Below are positions 1 to 5,113 of a DNA stretch of 10,928 nt, piece after piece. The notes under the pieces were generated by a model. The model was not told where the DNA came from, ran no database searches, and saw nothing but the letters and a program-made list of their open reading frames with translations. How positions within the stretch are numbered: position 1 is the first letter of the stretch; the number at the start of each line of letters is the position of its first letter. The stretch comes from Microcaldota archaeon (GTDB lineage Archaea > Micrarchaeota > Micrarchaeia > Micrarchaeales > CABMGC01): the NCBI GenBank assembly GCA_030043435.1, contig JASHXR010000083.1, positions 1 through 10,928 on the forward strand, given 5' to 3'. The translations under genes were made by a program, and so were the position numbers.

Positions 1-453
1 GAACTTGCCTTGGTTATTTCAATCATTTCAGTTTCCATGATAGTAAGATAGTCTTACAGATATAAGAACCTTGCGGTCTGATACTAATTGAATAAGATAA
101 AGCTAGAAAACTAGTGGCTTTGAATGGCAGAAGACAGAGGAAGGCGAGAACGCAGTTATAACAATGAAAAGAGAAGCAAGGGGGCCCAATTTGGATATAG
201 AATTAAAGGACCTCAAAGTCGTTCATGTTGTACAAAGGCTGGCAAAGGCTAGAGGGTATGTCGATTTCTACCTTACTGCAAATAAATGGAAGGGAGATGT
301 AAAGAATGCTGAACCAGATAAGTGTGATGGCTTAAGCCTGTTTGAGACTAACGAATTGCCGAAGAATATTATAGACAGTGCACATCAGGCAATCAAACAC
401 ATTGAGAAAGGCGAAATTTACAGTACTTATTCAGAATTTAAAGGATGGGTGGC

Positions 454-511
454 CTGGAGGGTAAAAGAAATCTGCCCGGCCTTCAGGCCGGAGATGAATT
501 TTACCCTCCAG
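454..511 (+). repeat. left-end hairpin of the TnpB element
   Basis: CTGGAGGGTAAAA (454-466) and TTTTACCCTCCAG (499-511) are a perfect 13-bp inverted repeat. Inside them, ATCT (470-473) can pair with AGAT (492-495), and CCGGCC (476-481) pairs with GGCCGG (486-491) around a TTCA loop. Subterminal hairpins of this kind are recognised by TnpA in the IS200/IS605 family. Its position between the end of Nudix homology and the tnpB promoter fits a left end. It could also block transcription entering from the Nudix side. Confidence 0.7.
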
Positions 512-533
512 TACCCTAGCGTGGAGTTCATGG

Positions 534-540
534 TTATATA
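534..540 (+). promoter_or_regulatory. TATA box for tnpB
   Basis: TTATATA lies about 30-36 nt upstream of the tnpB ATG codons at 570 and 576, giving a predicted start near 563 and a very short leader. A second AT-rich stretch (552-560) is too close to serve these starts. Confidence 0.5.
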
Positions 541-569
541 CCTTTGCATCTAAATATATATGCAGGGTA

Positions 570-1859
570 ATGAACATGGAGCAGATTATCTCATACAGGT
601 ACAGGATATACCCTGACACGAAGCGCAAGGCGGCAATCGATGAACTGATAGACTTGGCGCGCCAGTTCTACAACAGGCTCCTCGAGATGTCTATCGATGC
701 ATACAAGAAGGACAGCAGGTCCAGTGTCTCCATGGCGCTGCTCAACGGGTTCTCGAGGCGCATAATCGAAGGCGACAAGAGGTACCTTGAACTCTACTCC
801 CAGACGAGGTGCGAGATAGAGTACAGGCTGCTGAGGGCGTTCCAGGGTTTCTTCCGGAGATGCAGGGAGAGGAAGCAGGGGAAGGGGGTCAAGGCAGGGT
901 TCCCCAGGTTCAAGTCAGCGGAGAGGTACAAGTCGATAACGTATCCCCAGGACAACGGCTCTTTCTCCATGGCGAGGATAAAGCGCTTCGACCGGCTGCG
1001 CGTCTCGCGCATAGGGAGCATGAAGATAGAGCTGCACAGGAAGACGGAGGGGAGGATAAGGACCATGACGATAAAGAGGAATGGCGACAAGTACTACGCG
1101 ATCTTCACAGCGGCAAGGGAGATGACAGCGCAAAGGGCAGAGGACACCAACCCTGTCGGAATAGACATGGGCCTCACCAACTTCATCGCCCTCTCCGACG
1201 GCACAAAGAGAGAGAAGCCGCAGTTCATGAGGAAGAGCCATGAGAGGATCTCACACTGGCAGAGAGTGGTCGCAAGGAGGAAGAAGGGGTCGAGGAACAG
1301 GGGGAAGGCGAAGGCAAGGCTCGAGAACGCGTACGCCAAGGCGCTGATGCAGAACTCCGACTTCCTGCACAGGCTGACGAGAGAGCTTACCCGCGACAAT
1401 GGATACACCTCGTTCACAGTAGAGTCGCTCTCGATAGCGCATATGATGCTGAACCACAGGCTCGCGAGGTCAATCGCCAACGCGACGTGGTACAGGTTCC
1501 AGAATACCCTCGAGTACAAGGCTGAGAGTGCCGGTCTCGGGTTCTTCCGGCTGACTGAAGGGGAGACAAGGAACACGACGCAGGAGTGCAGCAGGTGCGG
1601 CAGCGTGAAGACGGGAGAGAGCCGCCTCGCCCTCGGAGAGGGCGTCTACGCCTGCGCAGTCTGCGGCCTCGTCATAGACAGGGACGTGAATGCGGCAAAG
1701 GTCATACTCACCAGAAGGTGGGTTAGGGAGGGGCACTCCCGAAGTAACGCCTGCAGAGACCGTGTTCCTACGCTCCAGGAAACTGGCGCGCAAACACGAT
1801 CAGTGAACCAGGAACATACTCCTGCGGCATCATCCGCAGAAGGAAGCCACGGGCTTTAG
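570..1859 (+). CDS. tnpB: TnpB, RNA-guided RuvC-like endonuclease of IS200/IS605 family
   Basis: TnpB is the RNA-guided DNA nuclease related to Cas12; it uses an omega/reRNA made from the element's right end to cut target DNA beside a short TAM, which helps the element persist. The 429 aa cover the whole family layout. The N-terminus has SYRYRIYP and the helical part typical of OrfB. RuvC-I is GIDMGLTNFIALSDG with Asp199. RuvC-II is FTVESLS with Glu285. The zinc finger uses Cys340/Cys343 and Cys362/Cys365. RuvC-III is DRDVNAA with Asp372. All three acidic catalytic residues and all four zinc cysteines are present, so the enzyme is probably active. The tail (about 384-429) is variable and its codons overlap the predicted guide RNA. 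ATG at 576 is an equally good start. Its base composition resembles the core genome more than the AT-rich DNA around it. Confidence 0.95.
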   Translation: MNMEQIISYRYRIYPDTKRKAAIDELIDLARQFYNRLLEMSIDAYKKDSRSSVSMALLNGFSRRIIEGDKRYLELYSQTRCEIEYRLLRAFQGFFRRCRERKQGKGVKAGFPRFKSAERYKSITYPQDNGSFSMARIKRFDRLRVSRIGSMKIELHRKTEGRIRTMTIKRNGDKYYAIFTAAREMTAQRAEDTNPVGIDMGLTNFIALSDGTKREKPQFMRKSHERISHWQRVVARRKKGSRNRGKAKARLENAYAKALMQNSDFLHRLTRELTRDNGYTSFTVESLSIAHMMLNHRLARSIANATWYRFQNTLEYKAESAGLGFFRLTEGETRNTTQECSRCGSVKTGESRLALGEGVYACAVCGLVIDRDVNAAKVILTRRWVREGHSRSNACRDRVPTLQETGAQTRSVNQEHTPAASSAEGSHGL

Positions 1860-1876
1860 CCCGGGGAGGATGTCAC
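1720..1876 (+). ncRNA. putative omega RNA (reRNA) scaffold at the right end of the TnpB element
   Basis: In characterised TnpB elements the guide RNA scaffold comes from the 3' end of tnpB and the right end, and the guide is the flanking DNA beyond the boundary. Here the 3' part of tnpB contains successive hairpins: GGGAG/CTCCC (1726-1730/1736-1740), CTGCGG/CCGCAG with a CATCAT loop (1822-1827/1834-1839), and CGGGC-TTTA-GCCCG (1850-1863) extended by CC/GG (1847-1848/1865-1866). The last hairpin contains the tnpB stop codon. The 5' limit is a guess. The guide would be roughly the 15-20 nt after about 1876. Confidence 0.5.
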
Positions 1877-1882
1877 ATGATT

Positions 1883-1893
1883 CGCCCGAAGCA
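1883..1893 (+). repeat. 11-bp copy of the tRNA-Asn 3' end (att-like direct repeat)
   Basis: CGCCCGAAGCA here is identical, in the same orientation, to 2462-2472, which covers the discriminator base, the acceptor strand and the first T-stem bases of tRNA-Asn. The two copies bracket the membrane protein gene. This is what a tRNA-targeting integration event can leave behind, although 11 bp is short and the match stops abruptly on both sides. Confidence 0.45.
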
Positions 1894-1929
1894 CAAGGAA
1901 TGCGTGTGGCACATCTCCGACAATGAGAA

Positions 1930-1937
1930 TTTAAATA
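1930..1937 (+). promoter_or_regulatory. TATA box, leaderless promoter of the membrane protein gene
   Basis: TTTAAATA is centred about 26-27 nt before the ATG at 1960, the spacing expected when transcription starts at the start codon. No Shine-Dalgarno sequence precedes that ATG, which agrees with a leaderless mRNA. Confidence 0.65.
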
Positions 1938-1959
1938 CTTTAAATAATTTGATTTAAGT

Positions 1960-2454
1960 ATGGGAAAGATAAAGGAAGGGGCAAAGGCAGGAGTGGTTGC
2001 GGGAATAATTTATGGCATAATAGCCACGATCGTCACAGTTTCATTGGAATATGTGTTTAAGAGTGGAATCCTAAGCGCGATAAGCGGGGCTGTGCCGCCT
2101 GGAACTGCAACCAATCTTGATGTACTATATTATTCGACGATAGTAGGCAGTATCATTGTAGGTATGGTATTTTCGATTATCCTTGGTCTCTTGCTTGGCA
2201 TTATCCTGGGTGCATTTTCAGAGAGAATCCCGGGAAAGACTCTAGTTGTGAAGGGCATGGTACTTGGTTTCTTGTCATGGATATTTGTCCATTTGTGTGC
2301 TGATGTATTGAACCTGAGGTACGGCTTGGCTTTTTATATTGCTGCCGTCAGCATAGGACTAGCAACATTGCTGTTTTACGGTGCTTTGTTAGGAACGTTT
2401 TTTGGGCAGGCGATGAAAACGAAAACTCGACGTCGTTCTGCAAGTCGTACTTGA
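1960..2454 (+). CDS. four-helix integral membrane protein of unknown function
   Basis: I do not recognise this 164-aa protein. It has four hydrophobic helices: about 8-30 (glycine-rich, AGVVAGIIYGIIATIV), 58-85 (VGSIIVGMVFSIILGLLLGIILG), 93-115 (MVLGFLSWIFVHLCADVL) and 120-150 (FYIAAVSIGLATLLFYGALLGTFFG). It ends in a basic tail, KTKTRRRSASRT, that probably faces the cytoplasm. The small-residue patterns in the helices suggest tight helix packing. A leaderless promoter precedes it, and it ends 7 nt before the tRNA-Asn 3' end in convergent orientation. Its DNA is AT-richer than the genes to the right, and it lies between two copies of the tRNA-Asn end, so it may be acquired cargo. No catalytic or transport motif is visible. 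Confidence 0.8.
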   Translation: MGKIKEGAKAGVVAGIIYGIIATIVTVSLEYVFKSGILSAISGAVPPGTATNLDVLYYSTIVGSIIVGMVFSIILGLLLGIILGAFSERIPGKTLVVKGMVLGFLSWIFVHLCADVLNLRYGLAFYIAAVSIGLATLLFYGALLGTFFGQAMKTKTRRRSASRT

Positions 2455-2461
2455 GTGCGAA

Positions 2462-2533
2462 CGCCCGAAGCAGGGGTCGAACCTGCGACATCCTGGTTAA
2501 CAGCCAGGCGCTCTACCACTGAGCTATTCGGGC
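2462..2533 (-). tRNA. tRNA-Asn (GTT)
   Basis: Read on the minus strand, the cloverleaf is complete: acceptor GCCCGAA/TTCGGGC (7 bp), D arm GCTC-AGTGGTA-GAGC, anticodon arm CCTGG-CTGTTAA-CCAGG with anticodon GTT, variable loop ATGTC, T arm GCAGG-TTCGACC-CCTGC and discriminator G. CCA is not encoded and there is no intron. The 5' ten nucleotides overlap the end of the upstream 236-codon gene, whose TAG stop is tRNA positions 8-10. The 3' end faces the AT-rich accessory block, the usual geometry for an island integrated at a tRNA gene. Confidence 0.97.
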
Positions 2534-3234
2534 ATTTTAAAGAACGGGAACGGCTCGGCGAGGCCTATTATCTTGATGTAGATGTAGGAGTGCTCCCCGA
2601 CAGTCTCGGTGAAGTCGAAGGAGTTCCTCTCGTGGCTGTACCTCGCAAAGCCGCCTGCCACTGTACTCTTTACCGCTGCATAATAAAAGGTTTTCCTATC
2701 ATCGGCAAGCTCGTCGATCAGGTCGAAGCCGCACAGTATGGTCATATCCCTATGCCTGAAGGCATAGATGCTCGCGAAGTACTCGTCGCGCACCGACTTC
2801 CTCACAGCGGCGTGCACAAGCTCCTCAGGTCCGGCCATCCTCACCTGGAGGATGTCCTCCTTCCTCGCCGATCTCGCCTCCTTGAACGGGCCGAGATCCA
2901 CCCTTAGTATGCTTATGCACCCCTTCTCCGATGCGTCCGAGCTCTCCGTGAACGAGGCCGACTCGCGCTCCCCGGGCAGGCTTGGGAAGGAGTACCTCAC
3001 GAAGCCGTGAGGCGCGTCGATGTTTATGTAGTACGCGACCGTCAGGCCGTTGATGCGCTCTCCGATGGCGACCAGGCGCGGCACTCCGCCAGATTTGCTC
3101 AGTATAAGGCTCCCAGAAGTGAAGTCGAAGTTGTAGACGTACCTTGCAAGGTCTGTCAGCGACGCGGCCTTGACGTAGAGTATGCCGCTCTCGTGCTTAT
3201 GTTCTCTGCTCTTTGGCTTTGGCATCGGTTCCAC
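2524..3234 (-). CDS. uncharacterised protein with an internal tandem duplication
   Basis: The product is a soluble-looking protein of 236 aa from GTG at 3234, or 233 aa from ATG at 3225. The ATG start has a GGTG Shine-Dalgarno match about 6 nt upstream, so it may be the real one. I do not recognise the family. Two halves resemble each other: residues about 67-114 (AYYINIDAPHGFVRYSF ... SASFTESS ... ISILRVDLG) and 183-226 (FYYAAVKSTVAGGFARYS ... NSFDFTETV ... IYIKIIGL). Both share YY, GF-x-RYS and FTE in the same order, so a domain of about 110 residues was probably duplicated. No signal peptide or membrane helix is visible. It starts 3 nt after the stop of the secreted-protein gene, so the two are probably co-transcribed. 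Its stop codon lies inside tRNA-Asn. Confidence 0.85.
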   Translation of the reverse strand: MEPMPKPKSREHKHESGILYVKAASLTDLARYVYNFDFTSGSLILSKSGGVPRLVAIGERINGLTVAYYINIDAPHGFVRYSFPSLPGERESASFTESSDASEKGCISILRVDLGPFKEARSARKEDILQVRMAGPEELVHAAVRKSVRDEYFASIYAFRHRDMTILCGFDLIDELADDRKTFYYAAVKSTVAGGFARYSHERNSFDFTETVGEHSYIYIKIIGLAEPFPFFKMPE

Positions 3235-3237
3235 CGC

Positions 3238-4083
3238 TCAGGAGATGCCGAGGAGCTTTGCGGCCTCGGAGAGGAGGAGCATCAGGCTGTATGCGGGCTC
3301 TACGATGACAGGCGAGACCACGACTCCCTGTCCCACGGCGTAGTAGTCGTTGAGCAAGCTCGCCTTCACGTCCAGCGTTATGGGCGACGACTGCGCGACC
3401 AGCGGGCTTGTGGCCGAGGTCGCGGTGACGTTGACATGGTAGACCCCGGGCTCGCCAAAGTAAATCGGATATACGAATGTGGAGACCGACAGGGGCTGCG
3501 CTATCACCTCGTCAGAGACGTTCCAGGCCGGAAGCCCGGCCACGTTGATTATGAACGGGTCGTCGGAGATGCCAGTGTTGTTTATGGTCACACGGAGGTT
3601 GGTCGGCTGGCCCACGCCCAGGTCCACCGTGCTTGGCGCGACAGAGACGCCTAGGACGTCAGGGGTCACGTTGACATAAGCGTATATGGTGAGGTTCCCT
3701 ATCCTGGAGTAGTTCTCCAGGTTGACTGCGCGTATCACGAGCTTGTAGGTGCCGTCGGCAGCGTATGGCGACGCCGTCACCTTGAGCTTCATCGGGTTCT
3801 CATAGAGCGGAGACGCCTGCGCCGACCACCCGGTAGGGAGGGAGACCGCGGTGAGCGTGTCCCAGCCTATGTTGATGTATGCCCCTGAAGCGTTGTCAGT
3901 GGATGGGAGCGCCTGTATGTAGAAGCTCTGGCCCGGGCCTACAGTCCCGAGGTAGATGCTCCCGTTGTTGTCCAGCGTGCCGTTCACCGGGCCCTGGACC
4001 TGAAGGTATGTCGCAGCAGAGGCTGAAAGGGAGAGTATGGAGAGCGAGACTGCAAAGAGGATGGCGGAGACGCGGACGCGCAT
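3238..4083 (-). CDS. secreted protein with beta-sandwich (CARDB/NEW3-like) domain
   Basis: This 281-aa protein begins with a clear signal peptide: basic MRVRV, a hydrophobic stretch (6-20) and a probable cleavage after ASA at residue 23. The rest is rich in Ser, Thr, Asn and Val with many NxS/T sequons, typical of an archaeal surface protein. Residues about 148-240 (VAPSTVDLGVGQPTNLRVTI, NNTG, FIINVAGLPAW, HVNVTATSATSPLVAQ) have the alternating pattern of Ig-like CARDB/NEW3 beta-sandwich domains. The first half looks similarly beta-rich. A moderately hydrophobic C-terminus (from about 254) could attach it to the membrane, but it is weak for a transmembrane helix. It is first in a probable operon with the 236-aa gene. 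The surface location is well supported; any binding partner is unknown. Confidence 0.85.
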   Translation of the reverse strand: MRVRVSAILFAVSLSILSLSASAATYLQVQGPVNGTLDNNGSIYLGTVGPGQSFYIQALPSTDNASGAYINIGWDTLTAVSLPTGWSAQASPLYENPMKLKVTASPYAADGTYKLVIRAVNLENYSRIGNLTIYAYVNVTPDVLGVSVAPSTVDLGVGQPTNLRVTINNTGISDDPFIINVAGLPAWNVSDEVIAQPLSVSTFVYPIYFGEPGVYHVNVTATSATSPLVAQSSPITLDVKASLLNDYYAVGQGVVVSPVIVEPAYSLMLLLSEAAKLLGIS

Positions 4084-4111
4084 GTTATCATTAACTACTC
4101 GTGTGAGAAAG

Positions 4112-4119
4112 CTATATAA
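4112..4119 (-). promoter_or_regulatory. TATA box for the secreted-protein gene
   Basis: On the minus strand TTATATAG is centred about 33 nt upstream of the ATG at 4083, predicting a 5' leader of only about 5 nt. Confidence 0.6.
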
Positions 4120-4220
4120 CCCTAATCGTCAGCGCCTTACATCGCGATGGCGCAGCGGAGCCTGGCCTGCTACTGCGCGCCTGATGCGCCGCGCGCCTTC
4201 CAGAGGCCAAGGCCGAAAGG

Positions 4221-4227
4221 TTTATTA
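4221..4227 (+). promoter_or_regulatory. possible upstream TATA box in the 4084-4323 intergenic region
   Basis: CGAAAGG-TTTATTA resembles a BRE plus TATA box and would start transcription near 4250. The rest of this 240-bp gap holds only short hairpins: GGCGCA/TGCGCC (4149-4154/4185-4190), ATACT-GAG-AGTAT (4232-4244) and GGCG-GTT-CGCC (4264-4274). I see no coding frame and no recognisable RNA in it. Confidence 0.3.
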
Positions 4228-4286
4228 GCAGATACTGAGAGTATTACCGCGTGGCCAGGCCTCGGCGGTTCGCCAGGGCATGGCAA

Positions 4287-4294
4287 TATTAATA
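4287..4294 (+). promoter_or_regulatory. TATA box for tRNA-Ser and probably the ribosomal protein operon
   Basis: TATTAATA is centred about 34 nt upstream of the tRNA-Ser 5' end, predicting a start near 4316-4318 and a leader of about 7 nt. Only 12 nt separate the tRNA from rps13, so this is the most likely promoter for the downstream genes too. Confidence 0.55.
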
Positions 4295-4361
4295 AGGTAG
4301 AGCATACATAGACATCAGCAAATGCCAGGGTGGCAGAATCCGGTAACGCGTGCGCCTGGAA

Positions 4362-4373
4362 ACAGGACCCGCA
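4362..4373 (+). other. tRNA-Ser anticodon-loop intron (canonical 37/38)
   Basis: The intron is 12 nt, ACAGGACCCGCA. Exact edges can slide by one base on either side without changing the mature CTGGAAA loop. With the canonical 37/38 position, loop bases CTGG can pair with CCCG of the intron at three of four positions, leaving AA^A and CA^A bulges. This is a relaxed bulge-helix-bulge with no distal stem. Confidence 0.75.
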
Positions 4374-4406
4374 AGCGCATGACTCTCTGAGTCTTTTGGG
4401 TTCAAA

Positions 4407-4422
4407 AGCATCAGGCTGAATA
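4407..4422 (+). other. tRNA-Ser T-loop intron (59/60) with full bulge-helix-bulge
   Basis: This 16-nt intron, AGCATCAGGCTGAATA, interrupts the T loop. The structure is complete: T stem TTGGG/CCCAA, then a 4-bp central helix TTCA (4401-4404) with TGAA (4417-4420), 3-nt bulges AA^A (4405-4407) and TA^T (4421-4423) containing the splice sites, and a 2-bp distal helix GC/GC (4408-4409/4415-4416) closed by 5 nt. Splicing endonuclease cuts such motifs after the second bulge base, which restores TTCAAAT exactly. Confidence 0.87.
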
Positions 4423-4448
4423 TCCCAACCCTGGCGTGGTGTTTACCT

Positions 4449-5105
4449 ATGGCAGAAGACAAGCAGCAGGAGAGGAGGAAGGACGAGGAGCTCGGCATCA
4501 TCAGGATGGCGGGACGCGACGTCAAGGGCAGCTACACGGTGGTAGCAGCGCTCATGCAGATAAAGGGCATAGGCCACAACATGGCCAACGCTATCGCGCT
4601 CGCCGTGGAGAGGCAGTACGGGATAAAGGCCGAGACCAAGATAGGCACTCTGAGCGATGAGCAGACAGGCGAGATAGAGAAGCTGATGAAGGAGCCGGCA
4701 AGGGCGGGCATACCTGGCTTCATGCTAAACAGGAGGAAGGACCTCGAGACAGGTACGGACATGCACGTGATAGGCACCGACCTGTCCGTGGCTGTAAGGC
4801 AGGACATCGAGAGGGAGATACGCAACCAGACGTGGCGCGGCTTCAGGCACATGTACGGGCAGCGCGTCCGCGGCCAGAGGACGAGGTCGAGCGGCAGGAC
4901 AGGAGCAACGGTCGGAGTCACCAAGGCGAAGGTCGAGGCCGCGGCAAAGGCTGCCAGGGCCCCTGCGGGCGGCGCAGGGAAGCCGGGCGCAGCGCCTGCC
5001 GCAGCGGCGCCAGGCGCAGCTCCTGCAGCAGCTCCGGCGCAGGGAGCGCCGCAGGCCGCTGCCAAGCCTGCAGCCAAGCCTGCCGAGAAGCCGGCTCAGA
5101 AGTAG
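4449..5105 (+). CDS. rps13: small ribosomal subunit protein uS13 with long Ala/Pro-rich tail
   Basis: uS13 sits in the head of the 30S subunit and contacts the P-site tRNA and the 50S subunit. The core matches archaeal uS13: IIRMAGRDVKGSYTVVAALMQIKGIGHNMA (17-46, helix-hairpin-helix-like), GIPGFMLNRRKDLETGTDMHVIGTDL (87-112) and the RNA-binding TWRGFRHMYGQRVRGQRTRSSGRTGATVG (128-156). Beyond about 157 there is a tail of some 60 residues made almost only of Ala, Pro, Lys, Gly and Gln, absent from ordinary uS13. The start at 4449 has a GGTG Shine-Dalgarno match at 4438-4441. This is the first protein gene after tRNA-Ser, and rps4 follows 8 nt after its stop. Confidence 0.97.
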   Translation: MAEDKQQERRKDEELGIIRMAGRDVKGSYTVVAALMQIKGIGHNMANAIALAVERQYGIKAETKIGTLSDEQTGEIEKLMKEPARAGIPGFMLNRRKDLETGTDMHVIGTDLSVAVRQDIEREIRNQTWRGFRHMYGQRVRGQRTRSSGRTGATVGVTKAKVEAAAKAARAPAGGAGKPGAAPAAAAPGAAPAAAPAQGAPQAAAKPAAKPAEKPAQK

Positions 5106-5113
5106 GTGTATCG

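Larger units (their letters stand above)
164..553 (+). pseudogene. Nudix hydrolase remnant (C-terminal part, degraded Nudix box)
   Basis: This is the C-terminal part of a MutT/Nudix-type protein, a family that hydrolyses nucleoside diphosphates linked to another moiety. Residues 15-95 read like an ordinary Nudix C-terminus: DLKVVHV, YVDFYLTANKWKGD, AEPDKCDGL, LFETNELPKNII and a YS-x-YSEF-x-GW ending. Just upstream in the same frame, codons from about 125 encode EEGENAVITMKREA, the middle of a Nudix box, but no start codon precedes them and TAG lies at 104. Where the catalytic REUxEExGU should continue, the sequence is REARGPNLD, so the Glu pair is lost and the spacing is about one residue short. 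Homology ends at Trp95 (446-448). The remaining codons, to the stop at 553, lie in the left end of the transposon. The gene is AT-richer than the core genes to the right. I read it as a dead gene, though a short protein from the ATG at 164 could still be made. Confidence 0.75.
454..1876 (+). mobile_element. tnpB-only IS200/IS605-family (IS1341-type) element
   Basis: The unit consists of a left-end hairpin (454-511), an intact tnpB (570-1859) and right-end hairpins (1822-1839 and 1847-1866) just before and over the tnpB stop codon. No tnpA (Y1 transposase) is present on either side, so it would need TnpA from elsewhere to move. The left boundary lies close to 449-454, where Nudix homology stops. 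The right boundary is put near 1876, after the GAGGATGTCAC motif that follows the final hairpin; this is a guess from how related elements look. The ends are therefore uncertain by several bases. Elements of this family make no target duplication, and none is seen. Confidence 0.75.
4324..4436 (+). tRNA. tRNA-Ser (GGA) with two introns
   Basis: Acceptor GCCAGGG/CCCTGGC (4324-4330/4429-4435) with discriminator G4436. The anticodon stem is TGCGC/GCGCA (4351-4355/4375-4379). Removing 12 nt leaves the loop CTGGAAA, the tRNA-Ser(GGA) loop. A long variable arm, GACTC-TCT-GAGTC (4381-4393), marks a class II tRNA. The T stem is TTGGG/CCCAA (4396-4400/4424-4428). The T loop is 23 nt and becomes canonical TTCAAAT once a 16-nt intron is removed. 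The mature RNA would be 85 nt without CCA. The D stem is weak: G10-C25 and C11-G24 pair, but the third position is A-C. tRNA-Leu is excluded because no choice of splice sites gives a Leu anticodon. Confidence 0.87.

Noticed and set aside
1..51. End of a coding frame at the left edge (ELALVISIISVSMIVR then stop)
   Set aside because: Sixteen residues are too few to tell a real gene end from chance in AT-rich DNA.
2455..2907. 150-codon plus-strand frame starting at the end of the membrane-protein gene
   Set aside because: It runs through tRNA-Asn and antisense to the 236-aa gene; the product has no family features.
3007..3654. 215-codon plus-strand frame opposite the secreted-protein genes
   Set aside because: It is antisense to two genes that show a signal peptide, operon spacing and a TATA box; its product is Arg/Asp/His-rich noise.
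4324..4436. Reading this RNA as tRNA-Leu
   Set aside because: The long variable arm fits Leu or Ser, but the loop CTGGAAA gives anticodon GGA under all plausible 37/38 splice edges, so it is Ser.
4832..5113. N-terminal extension of uS4 by an upstream in-frame start
   Set aside because: This lies inside rps13. The family start MGDPKR and a Shine-Dalgarno sequence place the true start at 5114.
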